Below are positions 8,292-19,171 of a stretch of 64,000 nt of DNA, one piece after another. Below the pieces are notes generated by a model that was not told where the DNA came from, did no database searches, and saw nothing but the letters and a program-made list of their open reading frames with translations. The stretch is from contig NZ_JACXBP010000002.1 in NCBI RefSeq assembly GCF_014773485.1, positions 372,001 through 436,000 of the forward strand. Reading direction: 5' to 3'. Source of the DNA: Erwinia aphidicola (lineage in GTDB: Bacteria; Pseudomonadota; Gammaproteobacteria; Enterobacterales; Enterobacteriaceae). The first letter of the stretch is position 1, and each line of letters starts with the position of its first letter. A program made the position numbers and the translations under genes.

Positions 8292-8639
8292 TTATTCAGC
8301 CGCATCGCGCCGCAGCCAGTCGCCGCTGGCGATATGCTGCCTGCCGGAGACGGAACGCTGATACACATAAAGCCAGGCGCTGCCATACGGCGTTGGCACC
8401 AGCTCCCGCTTGTACTCTCCGCCTTTGGTTCTCAACGCATCCAGCTCGCCCAGCGTGGAGGCGTCGATGCGGTAGACTTCGCAGTAGACTTGACCTTCAC
8501 CGTGAACCACGCCCGGGTAGAGCCCGAGGTTATAGAGCGCGTAGCCGTCGATCTGATGATCGCCCAGCCACTGCCCGTTGGTCATCCAGTGACTGTTGCC
8601 CTGCTTGCGCCGCAGGCTGCCATAAACGATTATTCGCAT
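8292..8639 (-). CDS. ytfP: YtfP, gamma-glutamylcyclotransferase-like protein
   Basis: Small cytoplasmic protein (115 residues) of the AIG2/GGCT-like cyclotransferase fold. The opening MRIIVYGSLRRKQGN carries the YGSLR motif that binds substrate in this fold, and the glutamate in GELDALRTKGGEY lies where the catalytic acid of the family is expected. The physiological substrate of YtfP is not established. It is the last gene of the tamA-tamB-ytfP operon, starting 2 nt after the tamB stop, an arrangement conserved in E. coli, followed by a strong terminator. Confidence 0.95.
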   Translation of the reverse strand: MRIIVYGSLRRKQGNSHWMTNGQWLGDHQIDGYALYNLGLYPGVVHGEGQVYCEVYRIDASTLGELDALRTKGGEYKRELVPTPYGSAWLYVYQRSVSGRQHIASGDWLRRDAAE

Positions 8640-8641
8640 TG

Positions 8642-11600
8642 CTAAAACTCAAACTGATAGAGCACGTCCAGCGCCTGGTCGATACCAGACACCGCTTCCA
8701 AATAGAGTTTGGGCATCAGGCGGTAACGCAGCGTTAACGTCGCCAGTGAATCAAATATGCCAACACCGTATTTTACCTGTAGACCCGGCAGCACGTAGCC
8801 GCTGACCTGCACCTGCTGGCTGTCGCCAACCCCTGCAGTATCCAGCGCCAGGTTGCTGACGCCGAAGGTCTCCCCGATTTTACCCACAACCTGACCACTT
8901 TGTGCAACCCCCAATCCGACCAGCGCTGAAGTTAATGCGTCACTGTCGCTGCCGGAGGCGCCTAAACCCTGGCCGCGCAGCAGATAGGAGAGTGCCTCCT
9001 GCTGGGATTTCGCCGGGTCGGAGAAGATCTCAACCTTGGGTTCATCCGCCAGCCCGGTGACGCGCACCCCGGCGGTGACATCATCCTCGGTGGCTTCCGG
9101 GTTACGGATCGCTTCCATATTGATGTAAGGCTGGTCCGGCGGGCCGGAGAACTGCAGCTCGCCCTTGCGCACCAGCAGGTCCTGCCCGTAGGCGTGGAAG
9201 CGACCGGACGGAATGTTGATCTGCCCGTTCAGCCCGAGGCCACGCTTATCCTGCACCAGCTTAAGATCGCCGTTGAGCTTCGCTTTCAGGCCAAAGGCGC
9301 TGAGGCGCACATCGTTGCCGACGTGGATGATCAGATTGCTGTTGATCGGGATGGCGGTGGACTTCGGCGCAATCGGCTTGAGGTCTTTATCCAGCAGCAC
9401 TTCGTCGGAGGAGACGCCAACCGCGCTCTCCGGCACCTCCTGCACCGTAATGCGCGCCCACGGGATGTCGACGCGGCCATCGAGATTAAACAGCTGCGGC
9501 GTGGCTTCAAACACCAGGTCCGGCGACACGTCCATACGCACCATCGGCGGCACGGTGACGCGCACTTTATCGCCCTTGGCCGCCACGCGCGCACGCCAGG
9601 CATCCAGCTGGCTCCAGTCGGCGTCACCGTTCAGCGCTATCTGCCCTTGTGAGGTCTGGATCAGCCCCTCCAGCGTCGAACTCATGCCGTTGAACACCAT
9701 ATTCAGATTGGCTGCCGTCAGATCAACCGGCATAAAGCTGCCGTCGACATCGACATTGCGCAGCCCCAGCTGGCCGAACACCTGCGGTTTCTGCAGATTG
9801 CCGCCAAGGCGCAGGTTGCTGCTCAGCACCCCGGCGATTTTCTCGCCCTGCATCAGCGCCGGGTTGAGCATCGCCAGCGACAAATTGGCAATATTGATAT
9901 TGCCGGAGAGCGTGCGCTTGCCCTGCGGGTCGGCAATCTGCACGTTACCGTCAAGCTGGCCGTTACCCGCGATGCGGATCAGCCAGTCGAGCTGCGCGCG
10001 GCCATTTTTCAGCGCCGCATTAAGGTTCAGCGTGTCGAAGGCGACCGGCAGCGTGTTGCCCTGCACATCCTGCTCCACTTTCACCCCGCTGCCCTTCAGC
10101 GCGATGCGCCCGGTCGGCAGTGCGCCATCGGCAGTCCAGGAGACATCGGCATCGCCGTTGAACACGCCGCGCAGCTGGGTCGCTTCCGGCATAAACGGTT
10201 TGATCATCGCCAGGTCAAAGCGATTCAGCACCACGCGCGCGTTGCCGGAAGGGCCCGCTTCCACCGTCTGCGGCACGCACAGCTCGGCGTTCGGGTTCTG
10301 CCAGCAGTGTGGGCCAATCTTCACCGTCTGGGCGCTGTTGAGATAGTCGAGCGCGATAGCGCGGGTTAAGCGCCACTCGCCAACCGGGGTATCAAAGCGG
10401 GTGTTGTTGAGATTGCCCTGCCAGCGCTGGGTGGCGCGGTCAAAGCTGCCGTTCAGCGCCAGCTGGCCGGAAACCGGTTCACCTTTGAGATTGAGCTTGA
10501 GCTGATGCTGCTTCTCCGTGCCGCTGGCATCAAGGGTCAGCAGATCCACCGCCAGCGCATCCTGCTTCAGCTGCTCGACGCGCAGCGCCAGTTTGCCCTG
10601 CACCTGCTCGCCGGAGCTGACGTCGCCATCCAGCTTGATGCGGCCAATGCGCATCGCCTGCCAGCGCAGCCCGCTGGCGGTAAGGTCGGCCAGCAGCTGT
10701 GGGGTTTTCAGGTCGCCACGGGCGCGGAGAGTGCCTTTCGCTACACCGCCCAGCCCCGGCAGCGCATTGTCGAGATGCTGCGCATCGATATTGGCATCAA
10801 GGTTCAGCTTATCGCCGAGTGAGCCTTTCACATCAACGTTGTTACGCCCCAGCACCAGTTTGATGCCGGGAATATTCCACTGGTTGTAGCTGTTGCCGTA
10901 CAGCGAACCGTCGGCGCTGACCGCGTTGTTTCTGACGTTGCCTTTCAGCTTCAGCTCGGGCACGCGCATCTGCCAGCTGCCGCCGTACAGGCTGCCGCGC
11001 GTGGTGATTTTGCCGTCCAGCTTCGCTGGCCAGTCCGGGTACTGCTTCGCGGTATTGATGCCGCTCAGCAGCAGTTCGCTGTGCCAGCTGACCGCCTTGC
11101 TCCAGTCCACCAGCGCGCTCAGGTCAGCATTGCCCTGAAGCGCCGCCAGCCGCAGCTTATCCAGCGCAAACTGCTCAACGTTGCCTTTACCGTCCAGCGT
11201 CAGGGTGGCAGGAGGAATGCCCTGGCCCTGCAACGCCGCCTTCAGCGACATCACGTAATCGGTGGCTTTGCCTTTGAAGGTGAAGTTGAGGTTATCCGCC
11301 TGATACTGTGCCACGCCGTCCAGCGGCCAGCGCAGCTGCGGGCTTTGCAGCGTCATATTCAGCGGCAGGCCGATTTCAGCCAGCTGCGTATCCGCATCCA
11401 GCTGGGCGCGCACCGGGCCGGAGAGATTCAGCGCCAGCTTGAGGCTATCGCGCAGCCCGCCGTCCAGCGTCATCTTGATTTTTTCGCCCTTGATGGGATC
11501 GATATTCAGCGCGCTGTAGAGGTTGAAGCTGACCGGCCAGCTGCCGCTCAGCGTGGCCTGCCCCTGTGCGTTAAGCTGCCCCTGCGGTGAGTCAATGTCG

Positions 11601-12415
11601 AGGGTTTGCAGCTGCAGCAGGCTGTTTTCGCTCTTCGCCTTCAGCATCAGGCGGTTGACCGCAATATCGGTATCGCCGGTGATGCGCAGCTGCTCGCCGA
11701 GGATCTGCTGCACCTCGACATCCAGCGGCATCGTGAATTCCGGCAGGTCCGGCAGCAGCGGTTTAGCAAACATCGCCTTCAGGGTTTCACCCAGCGGCTT
11801 TTCATCCGGCTGAGGATCCTGCACTTTTGGCTGGACCACCTGCTCGTTGGCGACTTTTGCCGCTTTCGGCAGCGCGATCAGCAGCCCCTGAATATGGGTC
11901 GGGGTCAGCGTCAGGCTGCGCTCCTGCCAGTGCATTCCGCTGGTGAAGTCGGCGAGAGAAATGGCGGTATCATCAATTTTCAGATTGATGTTGTGCAGTG
12001 CCAGCCTGCTGAGAGTGAGCGGATAGGGGGTGCTGATCTCCCCGCTGCTGCTCTCTTCCTCAACCGGTGGCGTGGCGGCCGGGGCCATTTTTTTGCTGTC
12101 CACCACCACATTGACGTCCTTCAGCGACAGGTCGTTGACGCAGAACGCGCTCTCTTTCAGGCAGCTTAGCTTGAGCGCAAGATGGAACTCCCCGGCGTTA
12201 ACCGTGACGCCCGGCATCTCATACTTCAGCCCTTTGACGGTGAGATTACGCCAACCACCGTCCACCTGCTGGATATCGAGCCCCGGCACCCAGCGTGCAG
12301 CGCCGTTCAGCACCAGATGCAGACCGGTGGTGGTGCCGAGTAAAAAGGCAACGCCGCCCAGCAGCAGTACCACAAAAACCCCAATGCCAATCAGGCCCTT
12401 TTTCCACCACTTCAT
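8642..12415 (-). CDS. tamB: TamB, inner-membrane/periplasmic translocation and lipid-transport protein
   Basis: TamB spans from the inner membrane to the outer-membrane partner TamA and takes part in autotransporter assembly and, with YhdP and YdbH, in phospholipid movement to the outer membrane. The 1257 residues match the family. A single transmembrane anchor is at residues 7-28 ([20 protein letters not shown]); the body is a long repetitive beta-rich AsmA-like domain, and the conserved C-terminal DUF490 region ends LDVLYQFEF, an outer-membrane-type aromatic terminus. Its ATG overlaps the tamA stop (ATGA), showing translational coupling, as in E. coli. Confidence 0.97.
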   Translation of the reverse strand: MKWWKKGLIGIGVFVVLLLGGVAFLLGTTTGLHLVLNGAARWVPGLDIQQVDGGWRNLTVKGLKYEMPGVTVNAGEFHLALKLSCLKESAFCVNDLSLKDVNVVVDSKKMAPAATPPVEEESSSGEISTPYPLTLSRLALHNINLKIDDTAISLADFTSGMHWQERSLTLTPTHIQGLLIALPKAAKVANEQVVQPKVQDPQPDEKPLGETLKAMFAKPLLPDLPEFTMPLDVEVQQILGEQLRITGDTDIAVNRLMLKAKSENSLLQLQTLDIDSPQGQLNAQGQATLSGSWPVSFNLYSALNIDPIKGEKIKMTLDGGLRDSLKLALNLSGPVRAQLDADTQLAEIGLPLNMTLQSPQLRWPLDGVAQYQADNLNFTFKGKATDYVMSLKAALQGQGIPPATLTLDGKGNVEQFALDKLRLAALQGNADLSALVDWSKAVSWHSELLLSGINTAKQYPDWPAKLDGKITTRGSLYGGSWQMRVPELKLKGNVRNNAVSADGSLYGNSYNQWNIPGIKLVLGRNNVDVKGSLGDKLNLDANIDAQHLDNALPGLGGVAKGTLRARGDLKTPQLLADLTASGLRWQAMRIGRIKLDGDVSSGEQVQGKLALRVEQLKQDALAVDLLTLDASGTEKQHQLKLNLKGEPVSGQLALNGSFDRATQRWQGNLNNTRFDTPVGEWRLTRAIALDYLNSAQTVKIGPHCWQNPNAELCVPQTVEAGPSGNARVVLNRFDLAMIKPFMPEATQLRGVFNGDADVSWTADGALPTGRIALKGSGVKVEQDVQGNTLPVAFDTLNLNAALKNGRAQLDWLIRIAGNGQLDGNVQIADPQGKRTLSGNINIANLSLAMLNPALMQGEKIAGVLSSNLRLGGNLQKPQVFGQLGLRNVDVDGSFMPVDLTAANLNMVFNGMSSTLEGLIQTSQGQIALNGDADWSQLDAWRARVAAKGDKVRVTVPPMVRMDVSPDLVFEATPQLFNLDGRVDIPWARITVQEVPESAVGVSSDEVLLDKDLKPIAPKSTAIPINSNLIIHVGNDVRLSAFGLKAKLNGDLKLVQDKRGLGLNGQINIPSGRFHAYGQDLLVRKGELQFSGPPDQPYINMEAIRNPEATEDDVTAGVRVTGLADEPKVEIFSDPAKSQQEALSYLLRGQGLGASGSDSDALTSALVGLGVAQSGQVVGKIGETFGVSNLALDTAGVGDSQQVQVSGYVLPGLQVKYGVGIFDSLATLTLRYRLMPKLYLEAVSGIDQALDVLYQFEF

Positions 12416-14151
12416 AGTTCAGGCCCCAGTCCAATGTAAAACTGAATATCGCGATCGTCCTGGTCGCCAATTGGCCGGGCAATGTCCAGCTTGATTGGCC
12501 CAACCGGCGACTGCCAGCGCACGCCAAAGCCCGCGCCGGTTTTGAAATTACTCTGCTTGATGTCGTTGACGGCTTCGCCCGAATCGACAAACACCGCCCC
12601 CCACCATTTTCCTGACACGTTGTATTGATACTCCAGCGAGCCGGTCGCCAGTTTGGAGGCACCGGTCAGCTTGCCTTCGTCATCGCGCGGCGAAATACCC
12701 TTGTATTTATAGCCACGAATGCTGCGATCGCCCCCGGCGAAGAAGCGCAGATCGGGTGGGACCTTGCTGAAGTTGTTGGTTTCTATCCAGCCGAGGTTAC
12801 CGCGCACCACAAAGCGGTGTTTATCTTCCAGCGTGCGGATCCAGACGTTCTGCGCCTGCATCACGGCGAAGTCGATATCGGAGCCCCAGGTGGTATCGGA
12901 GACATCCAGCGAGTAGCGCTGGGAATCACCCCAGGTTGGCATCAGCCCACCGCGCGAGCGGGTGCGGTTAACGCTGACGCCAGGGTAGATCAGCATCGTG
13001 GTGTTGGTGACGCTGCCCTGGGTAAAGTGGTCGAGGCTCCAGCGCAGATTAATCGCCCGCTGCCAGCCGCTGGAACTGTCCCAGTAGCGCGAGGCAGCCA
13101 GCGTGCTGGAGTCGGCTTTGGTGTCGTTGAGATCGGTGCGCTTCAACCCGCCCTGCAGCAGGTAGTACTGCTCGAGGGGGCTTTTGCGCAGCGGCATTTT
13201 ATAGCTGAAGTCCAGCTGCTGCTCGGGGGCAGAAATATTGGCGCTGGTGCTGAAGCTGTGGCCACGATCGTTGACCCACGGCTTTTTCCACGTCGCTTTG
13301 ACGCGTGGGCCCACGTCGGTCGAGTAACCTACACCGGTCTCAATGGTGTTTTCGGTGCGCGGCGACACCACGCCATGCAGCGGCAACACTTTGCTGTCGC
13401 GCGCCTTATCAAACTCGGGGGCCACCACCACCGAGTTAAACCAGCCGGTCGCCGACAGGCGGCGATTCAGTTCGGCCAGGTCGCGGGAGTTGTAGTAATC
13501 GCCTTGTTTAAACGGCACCAGGTTTTGCAGATAGTCTTCGCGGATTTGCGAACCGGAGAAGCTGACGTCGCCAAAGCGATAGCGCTGGCCGCTGTCATAG
13601 TCGAGGTCCCAGAAGGCTTCACGCCGCTCTACCGACACCCCCAGCTGGCTTTTACGGTAGTCGCCGTCAAAGTAGCCTTTGCGCAGCGCCAGATTGCTCA
13701 GCGAGCTTTTGAATTTTTCATAGTCGCTGTGGTTGAGCACCGTCCCCAGCGGCGGTTTTCCGCTTTTCACCAGCTTTTGATAGTCTTCGTCTGTGCGGGC
13801 GCCGCCGCGCAGGATCACGGTTTCTCCCGCCAGTTTTACCGGCTCACCAGGGGTGACTTTTGCCAGCAGCAGCGGACGCTTTCCGCCAGGAGGAGGAGGT
13901 TGCAGTTCGAAGTCGATCTCAGGTTCGTAGTATCCCAGCGCCTTCAGGCCCTCTTTCACCGCTTCGCTCACCCGCGAGCGGAAGCGGCCATCGGAGGTCA
14001 CTTCATCATTAGTGATGGTGGATAAACGCGCCCTGACATTCTTCTGTAACTCCCCTGATAACCCTGTCACCTGCAAACGAACGTTCGCTGCCTCTACGGC
14101 AGGCGCAACGATCAGCAGGCAAGACATGCAAACCACATGAACTCTTGGCAC
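12412..14151 (-). CDS. tamA: TamA, outer-membrane Omp85-family translocation pore
   Basis: Omp85 barrel protein of 579 residues that works with TamB. I start at the GTG at 14151: GGGAGTAAGC precedes it, it gives a signal peptide ending VEAANVRL, and the length matches E. coli TamA (about 577). Longer in-frame starts up to 14451 read through sequence with no similarity to signal peptides. Three POTRA domains occupy roughly residues 25-270, followed by the barrel, which has the Omp85 signature in [18 protein letters not shown], the conserved DSGEAV loop, and the terminal [11 protein letters not shown]. In E. coli msrA lies upstream; here it is absent. Confidence 0.96.
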   Translation of the reverse strand: MPRVHVVCMSCLLIVAPAVEAANVRLQVTGLSGELQKNVRARLSTITNDEVTSDGRFRSRVSEAVKEGLKALGYYEPEIDFELQPPPPGGKRPLLLAKVTPGEPVKLAGETVILRGGARTDEDYQKLVKSGKPPLGTVLNHSDYEKFKSSLSNLALRKGYFDGDYRKSQLGVSVERREAFWDLDYDSGQRYRFGDVSFSGSQIREDYLQNLVPFKQGDYYNSRDLAELNRRLSATGWFNSVVVAPEFDKARDSKVLPLHGVVSPRTENTIETGVGYSTDVGPRVKATWKKPWVNDRGHSFSTSANISAPEQQLDFSYKMPLRKSPLEQYYLLQGGLKRTDLNDTKADSSTLAASRYWDSSSGWQRAINLRWSLDHFTQGSVTNTTMLIYPGVSVNRTRSRGGLMPTWGDSQRYSLDVSDTTWGSDIDFAVMQAQNVWIRTLEDKHRFVVRGNLGWIETNNFSKVPPDLRFFAGGDRSIRGYKYKGISPRDDEGKLTGASKLATGSLEYQYNVSGKWWGAVFVDSGEAVNDIKQSNFKTGAGFGVRWQSPVGPIKLDIARPIGDQDDRDIQFYIGLGPEL

Positions 14152-14431
14152 GCTTACTCCCGTTTTTATTGCCAGCCCGCAATCCACCGGGCTTAACCTG
14201 ATAATCCCATTATGCGACCATTGTGCTGCAACAGCTTTCAACCCTGCATGAATCACTGTGGCTAAGTAGCATCTAAACCTAAGACAAATTTTGTGCCTAT
14301 TGTGTGCAAAGTCACGGTACGTTACAACACAGTATCGCGATTGCGGGTAAAAGGAGTGTAACGCGCTATGGCGATCGGACAAGTCGCCGCACTTTTTCTC
14401 CGCGCGCAATCCACTCCCGCAACTGCCGTAA

Positions 14432-14460
14432 TTGTAAGCGCTCGTCGGCACAGTTATAAT
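14432..14460 (+). promoter_or_regulatory. Promoter for paeA (ytfL)
   Basis: TTGTAA (14432-14437), 17-base spacer, perfect TATAAT (14455-14460). Transcription starting near 14467 would place a GC-rich hairpin, CAGGGCGC / ACC / GCGCCCTG (14468-14486), at the extreme 5' end and leave a leader of about 205 nt before the paeA ATG at 14673. A 5'-terminal stem of this sort can protect an mRNA from RNase E. The rest of 14152-14672 holds no gene; part of it must contain the tamA promoter on the other strand. Confidence 0.6.
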
Positions 14461-14672
14461 CTGCCGACAGGGCGCACCGCGCCCTGATTACCCTTCTGCT
14501 CCGGCGCACTTGCCGAACCGCAGACATTTTTGGCACGGATAGCCCTGATCGACCCGATTCGACATCATCCTGCGCGCTGCCCAGGCCAAAAATGACAAGT
14601 GATTAACCCGGCCCACTCTGACCGCGAGCCTATTCTCACCGCCACAGAGCCGAGCCAAATAATGGATGTTCT

Positions 14673-16007
14673 ATGTTAGACAGCTTGCTTGTCATCGTAC
14701 TGCTGATTGCCATCAGCTCATTTTTCTCTCTGTCAGAAATTTCTCTGGCGGCTGCCCGCAAAATTAAACTTAAGCTGCTGGCGGACGAAGGTAACATCAA
14801 CGCGCAGCGCGTAATGAAGATGCAGGAAACCCCCGGCATGTTCTTTACCGTGGTGCAGATTGGCCTGAACGCCGTCGCCATTCTTGGTGGTATTGTCGGC
14901 GATGCCGCGTTCTCCCCCGCTTTCCGCTCGCTGTTTGAACGCTTCTTCGAGCCGGAGATGGCGGAGCGCATTAGCTTTATCTGCTCCTTCACCGTGGTCA
15001 CCAGCCTGTTTATTCTGTTTGCCGACCTGTTCCCTAAACGCCTTGGCATGATCGCGCCGGAAACCGTGGCGCTGAAGATCATCAACCCGATGCGTTTCTG
15101 CCTGTTTCTGTTCCGCCCGCTGGTGTGGTTCTTTAACGGCGGGGCTAACATCATCTTCCGCCTGTTTAAAATCCCGCTGGTGCGCAAAGACGACATCACC
15201 TCCGACGATATCTATGCGGTGGTGGAGGCGGGCGCGCTGGCTGGCGTGCTGCGCAAGCAGGAGCATGAGCTGATCGAGAACGTGTTCGAGCTGGAGTCGC
15301 GCACCGTGCCTTCATCGATGACCTCCCGCGAAAACGTGGTGTGGTTTGACCTGCACGAAGATGAGGGCAGCCTGAAAGAGAAGATCGCCCGCTTCCCGCA
15401 CTCCAAGTTCCTGGTGTGCAACGAAGATATTGACCACATTATCGGTTACGTCGACTCGAAAGAGCTGCTGCTGCGCGTGCTGGGTAATCAGAGCATGGCG
15501 CTGAACAGCGGCGTGCAGATCCGCTCGGCGCTGATTGTGCCGGACACGCTGACGCTCTCTGAAGCGCTGGAAAGTTTTAAAGCGGCGGGTGAAGACTTCG
15601 CGGTGATCATGAATGAATACGCGCTGGTGGTGGGCATTATCACCCTCAACGACGTGATGACCACGCTGATGGGCGACCTGGTCGGCCAGGGAATGGAAGA
15701 GCAAATTGTCGCGCGCGACGAGAACTCATGGCTGGTAGAGGGCGGAACGCCAATTGATGACGTGATGCGCGTGCTGCATATCGACGAGTTCCCGCAGTCC
15801 GGCAACTATGAAACCATCGGCGGCTTTATGATGTTTATGCTGCGCAAAATTCCAAAGCGCACCGACTTCGTGAAGTTCCACGGCTTTAAGTTTGAAGTTG
15901 TCGACATCGACAGTTACCGCATCGACCAGCTGCTGGTGACACGCATTGATGCACGCCCGACTACGCCGGCGCTGCCGAAAGATCCTGAAGAGAGTGCGGT
16001 TTCGTAG
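14673..16007 (+). CDS. paeA: PaeA (YtfL), CNNM/CorC-type inner-membrane exporter
   Basis: Inner-membrane protein of 444 residues, known in E. coli and Salmonella as PaeA, needed for export of cadaverine and putrescine in stationary phase. Domains in order: DUF21/CNNM membrane domain with several hydrophobic helices (about 1-180), a CBS-pair region (about 200-340; ENVVWFDLHEDEGSLKEKI, DTLTLSEALESFK) and a C-terminal CorC_HlyC domain (about 355-430; LVEGGTPIDDVMRVLHIDEFP). It is transcribed from its own promoter with a long leader. It begins 521 bases from tamA, without the msrA gene that separates them in E. coli. Confidence 0.95.
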   Translation: MLDSLLVIVLLIAISSFFSLSEISLAAARKIKLKLLADEGNINAQRVMKMQETPGMFFTVVQIGLNAVAILGGIVGDAAFSPAFRSLFERFFEPEMAERISFICSFTVVTSLFILFADLFPKRLGMIAPETVALKIINPMRFCLFLFRPLVWFFNGGANIIFRLFKIPLVRKDDITSDDIYAVVEAGALAGVLRKQEHELIENVFELESRTVPSSMTSRENVVWFDLHEDEGSLKEKIARFPHSKFLVCNEDIDHIIGYVDSKELLLRVLGNQSMALNSGVQIRSALIVPDTLTLSEALESFKAAGEDFAVIMNEYALVVGIITLNDVMTTLMGDLVGQGMEEQIVARDENSWLVEGGTPIDDVMRVLHIDEFPQSGNYETIGGFMMFMLRKIPKRTDFVKFHGFKFEVVDIDSYRIDQLLVTRIDARPTTPALPKDPEESAVS

Positions 16008-16039
16008 AATGCATTGAGAATGGTGTAAGGGTGGTTTGC

Positions 16040-16063
16040 GGTCGAGGCATGCCTCGACCCTAC
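16040..16063 (-). repeat. REP-like hairpin with GTAG head
   Basis: On the minus strand GTAG is followed by the palindrome GGTCGAGGCATGCCTCGACC. It lies between paeA and ytfK, which converge. Same design as the elements at 27073, 27100 and 39050. Confidence 0.75.
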
Positions 16064-16069
16064 TTGTCT

Positions 16070-16089
16070 GGGTCAGGCATGCCTGACCC
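16070..16089 (+). repeat. Partner palindrome, probable degenerate REP
   Basis: Perfect 20-bp palindrome GGGTCAGGCATGCCTGACCC, six bases from the preceding element. The head is TCTG instead of GTAG, so it looks like a decayed partner in an inverted (BIME-like) pair. TGAATC then six T follow, so it may also end paeA transcripts. Confidence 0.6.
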
Positions 16090-16102
16090 TGAATCTTTTT
16101 TA

Positions 16103-16309
16103 TCAGTTAAACTCAGTCTGCAGGCGCAGAACCTGACGGTTAACTTCTGACATCACGCTGTAGTGCTGTTTATCCTTGACGCGGGGAATAAGGATCTTGC
16201 CCTTATCGAACTCAAACGCGCCCACATCCTTGATATACAACCTTCCCCGGAACAACGTTTTGACGTATTTAGCGACCTGAAATGGATTATATCGCTGGAA
16301 GATCTTCAT
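16103..16309 (-). CDS. ytfK: YtfK, SpoT-binding stress regulator
   Basis: Small basic cytoplasmic protein of 68 residues, nearly identical to E. coli YtfK ([46 protein letters not shown]). In E. coli YtfK binds SpoT and tips its balance toward (p)ppGpp synthesis during phosphate and fatty-acid starvation and is under PhoB control. It is monocistronic and convergent with paeA. I could not point to a convincing PHO box upstream. Confidence 0.95.
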   Translation of the reverse strand: MKIFQRYNPFQVAKYVKTLFRGRLYIKDVGAFEFDKGKILIPRVKDKQHYSVMSEVNRQVLRLQTEFN

Positions 16310-16628
16310 TCTGTTTTTACTCCTGAACGTATAGCGTACGCTTCATCGTGACCAAGCACGGTACGAAGTGGTGAAGCGCAAAGTGACTACAATATAGAAC
16401 AACATTCGTTGCCGATGTTCCTAAAAGCGATTTTTTTTACTGTTTTTACACATCATGACAGAACTCTCTGTTACCTGAACGTACCTGCGCAGTGTAAACC
16501 TTCAATACATAGGGTTTTGTGCGATCTGTTGCAAAGATGTTGTTTCGATGCGACAGCAGCATCATCCGCGCTTATTATTGCAGAACCATGACTAACTGGT
16601 CGGATCACATCGAAACTCGGGAGCCATC
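16310..16628. promoter_or_regulatory. Divergent control region of ytfK and ytfJ
   Basis: About 320 bases without a gene between the divergent ytfK and ytfJ starts. It has a short palindrome AGCGTACGCT near 16333, an eight-T run at 16431-16438, and GGGAGCC just before the ytfJ ATG as ribosome binding site. I see no clear sigma-70 promoter. Confidence 0.3.
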
Positions 16629-17186
16629 ATGACAACAGCCCGCCAACTGGCAGCTACGCTTTGCCTTTTTATCCCTTTTACCGTCGCCGCGCACAACTTC
16701 AACATGGGGGAACGCGTTGCGCCGGTCGGGATTGCCGACAAGGGTGAACTGGTGCTGCAGCAGGATAAGTTTAGCTATAAAAACTGGAACAGCGCGCAGC
16801 TGCCAGGGAAAGTGCGAGTGATACAGCATATTGCCGGGCGATCTTCCGCTAAAGAGCAGAACGCGGCGCTGATTGAGGCGATCAAAGCGGCAAAACTGCC
16901 GCACGACCGCTACCAGACAACCACGGTGGTGAACACCGATGATGCCATTCCCGGCACCGGGATGTTCGTGCGCAGCAGCATTCACAGCAACAAGCAGCAG
17001 TTCCCGTGGTCGCAGTTCATTGTCGATAGCAACGGTGCGGCACGTAAAGCCTGGCAGCTGGAGAGCGGCGGCTCAGCGATTATCGTGCTGGATAAGCAGG
17101 GTAAGGTGCGGTTCGCCAAAGAGGGGGCGCTGACGCAGGATGAAGTGAAGCAGGTGATGACATTGTTGCAAGAGTTACTGCACTAG
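16629..17186 (+). CDS. ytfJ: YtfJ family periplasmic protein
   Basis: A 185-residue protein with a cleavable signal peptide (MTTARQLAATLCLFIPFTVA, then AHNFNMG). The YtfJ family has a thioredoxin-like fold predicted from sequence (segments GKVRVIQHIAGRSSAKEQNAALIEAI and SAIIVLDKQGKVRFAKEGALTQDEV), but the CxxC pair of true thioredoxins is missing, so redox activity is unlikely. Its role is unknown. It is convergent with cysQ; two REP-like hairpins fill the space between. Confidence 0.92.
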   Translation: MTTARQLAATLCLFIPFTVAAHNFNMGERVAPVGIADKGELVLQQDKFSYKNWNSAQLPGKVRVIQHIAGRSSAKEQNAALIEAIKAAKLPHDRYQTTTVVNTDDAIPGTGMFVRSSIHSNKQQFPWSQFIVDSNGAARKAWQLESGGSAIIVLDKQGKVRFAKEGALTQDEVKQVMTLLQELLH

Positions 17187-17195
17187 TGATGACCA

Positions 17196-17226
17196 GGGCG
17201 GACCGAAAAAGAAGGTCCGCCCCTAC
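17196..17226 (-). repeat. REP-like hairpin with GTAG head
   Basis: Minus strand: GTAG, stem GGGCGGACC, nine-base loop, stem GGTCCGCCC. Located at the 3' ends of the convergent ytfJ and cysQ genes, first of two tandem copies. Confidence 0.8.
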
Positions 17227-17239
17227 ATAACCCCAATTA

Positions 17240-17269
17240 GGGGGATCGAAAAAAAAGGTCCGCCCCTAC
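17240..17269 (-). repeat. REP-like hairpin, tandem degenerate copy
   Basis: Second copy in the same orientation as the element at 17196. The GTAG-proximal arm GGGCGGACC is intact; the distal arm has decayed to GGGGATC. Confidence 0.65.
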
Positions 17270-17305
17270 AGAAATCCAGATAGCATGGGCCCGGCGCGGC
17301 AAACA

Positions 17306-18046
17306 TCAATATATTGAGACGCGGAAACCGGGGTTGAGGAACGACTCACGCGGGGTGTAATCCAGCGTTTTTCCCTGCCAGTCGTGCACGTGGGCGCCCG
17401 CTGCCAGCGCCACCGCGTGGCCCGCACCGGTGTCCCAGATATTGGTTGGCCCAAAGCGCGGGTAGAGCTGCGCTTTGCCTTCCGCCACCAGGCAGAACTT
17501 CAGCGATGAGCCAATCGCGGTGGTCTGATGCTCGCCCAGCTGGCTGAGATAATCTTCCAGCTCGCTATCGGAATGGGAGCGGCTCACCACCACCAGCGGC
17601 GGATGCGCGTTCTGTACCTGGATCTGCACCTTATGCCCGCCCTCTTCTTTCCAGGCTTTACCATTATCGGCGGAATAGAGCACTTGTAATACCGGCGCAT
17701 AAACCACGCCGAGCACCGGCTTGCCGCCCTCAATCAACGCGATGTTCACCGTGAACTCGCCGTTACGCTTAATAAATTCTTTGGTGCCATCAAGCGGGTC
17801 AACCAGCCAGTATTTCTGCCAGTGCTGACGCACTTCCCAGCCGGCAGGATCTTCCTCTGACAGCACCGGGATCGCCGGCGTCAGCGCCTGCAGGCCAGCA
17901 ACGATCACCTTGTGCGCGGCAATGTCTGCTGCCGTAACCGGGGAATCATCGGATTTATGGGCGACATCCAACGGCGTTTGGCCGTCGTACACTCGCATAA
18001 TGGCATCACCGGCATCACGCGCCAGCTGACAAATTTGGTCTAACAC
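17306..18046 (-). CDS. cysQ: 3'(2'),5'-bisphosphate nucleotidase CysQ
   Basis: Removes the 3' phosphate from PAP (and PAPS), preventing its build-up during sulfate assimilation; an Mg-dependent, lithium-sensitive inositol-monophosphatase-fold enzyme. I use the GTG at 18046, preceded by GGAGGTGGGAA, giving 246 residues, the E. coli length; the longer frame to 18136 has no support. Metal and catalytic motifs are visible: SEEDP (63-67), DPLDGTKEF (83-91) and [10 protein letters not shown] near the C-terminus. Convergent with ytfJ, as in E. coli. Confidence 0.97.
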   Translation of the reverse strand: MLDQICQLARDAGDAIMRVYDGQTPLDVAHKSDDSPVTAADIAAHKVIVAGLQALTPAIPVLSEEDPAGWEVRQHWQKYWLVDPLDGTKEFIKRNGEFTVNIALIEGGKPVLGVVYAPVLQVLYSADNGKAWKEEGGHKVQIQVQNAHPPLVVVSRSHSDSELEDYLSQLGEHQTTAIGSSLKFCLVAEGKAQLYPRFGPTNIWDTGAGHAVALAAGAHVHDWQGKTLDYTPRESFLNPGFRVSIY

Positions 18047-18225
18047 TTCCCACCTCCTGACTGTTCTGGTGTTTTCAACAGCATAACGCACCTGACGCGC
18101 AGGGACACGATTTCCTGGTATTTTATGATAAATCACAGAGTTAAGGGGCGGGGAAAAGGCGGGTTGTGGCGGTGTTTTCGCAGGCAGGCTCAGGGGCCGG
18201 GCGCGATGCCCGGCCCGCGAAGAAC

Positions 18226-18846
18226 TTACAGGATTTCCAGCAGCTCGACTTCAAACACCAGGGTGCTGAATGGTGGGATGGAAGCACCTGCACCGCGCTC
18301 GCCGTAGGCGAGGTTGTGTGGGATCACCAGTTCCCATTTAGAGCCAACCGGCATCAGGGTCAGCGCTTCGATCCAGCCTGGGATCACGCCGCTTACCGGG
18401 AATTCAGCCGGCTCGCCACGCTGTACGGAGCTGTCGAACACGCTGCCGTCGATCAGTTTACCGGTATAGTGAACGCGTACGCGGTCCTGACGGGATGGGA
18501 TTGCGCCCTCACCCTGAGTCAGCACGCTGAACTGTAAACCGGTCTCGGTGCTGCTGACGCCGTCACGCTTGGCGTTGTCTTCCAGGAACTTCTGACCTTC
18601 TACTGCCATGGCCTGTTGGCGCTCCTGACGCACGGCTTCTGCACGCTCGTGAACTTCACGCAGCGCGCGGTGAACCACATCAACAGGAACGGACGGGGCA
18701 TTCCCTTCCAGCGCGTCGCGCAGGCCTGCCAGCAGTGCTTCTGGCTGTAAACCCTGCAGACCAGATTCCTGCAGCTGCTGACCGACCTGTAAACCGATAC
18801 CGTAACTTGCTTGCGCTTCAACGCTGTCAAAAGAAGGGGTTGTCAT
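18226..18846 (-). CDS. fklB: FKBP-type peptidyl-prolyl isomerase FklB (FKBP22)
   Basis: Prolyl cis-trans isomerase of 206 residues, the E. coli FKBP22 length. The N-terminal dimerisation helices ([36 protein letters not shown]) are followed by the FKBP domain from about residue 95 ([48 protein letters not shown]). The start is the ATG at 18846 after an AAGGAAAATCC ribosome binding site; the frame to 18918 adds unrelated residues. There is no signal peptide. A GC-rich inverted repeat (GCCGGGC / GCCCGGC, near 18196-18214) follows the stop and may help end transcription. Confidence 0.96.
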   Translation of the reverse strand: MTTPSFDSVEAQASYGIGLQVGQQLQESGLQGLQPEALLAGLRDALEGNAPSVPVDVVHRALREVHERAEAVRQERQQAMAVEGQKFLEDNAKRDGVSSTETGLQFSVLTQGEGAIPSRQDRVRVHYTGKLIDGSVFDSSVQRGEPAEFPVSGVIPGWIEALTLMPVGSKWELVIPHNLAYGERGAGASIPPFSTLVFEVELLEIL

Positions 18847-19171
18847 GGATTTTCCTTTCATCATTGATAAAACCGAAGACGAAGCATAACAGCGCAGACA
18901 ACGGGCGTAAAATCCCATCTTCCACTGGTGACTTTTCGCCGTGAAACGGAAACAATATCACTTCCGATTATTAGCCCCAAAACCCCTTGCTGGCCTGTAC
19001 CGATAAAAACACGCCACCAGCAACGGGCTAAGCTACAGTGTATTAGAGGTATAAATGGGCCAGATTGCCCGCAGGCGAAGGAAAGGCCAGCCGCAGTTAG
19101 TCAGCCAGGTCAAAAACTGGCTGGCAAACCGCTCACTGATTGCGCGAGTGTCGCGCCAGGAGGAAGAAGCA
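18847..19171. promoter_or_regulatory. Divergent control region of fklB and ytfB
   Basis: About 325 bases between the divergent genes. The main point of interest is an in-frame upstream ATG for ytfB at 19055 with its own AGAGG site (see ytfB). No other gene, repeat or clear promoter could be supported. Confidence 0.3.

Noticed and set aside
12625..14025. 466-residue frame antisense to tamA
   Set aside because: It lies wholly opposite a well-supported gene, has no recognisable family features and is explained by GC-rich codon use.
14152..14672. A decayed msrA pseudogene
   Set aside because: No stretch resembling MsrA motifs could be seen in any frame, so absence, not decay, is the supported reading.
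18183..18222. GC-rich inverted repeat after fklB as a strong terminator or REP
   Set aside because: It lacks both a T-tract and a GTAG head, so neither label is secure; mentioned only with fklB.
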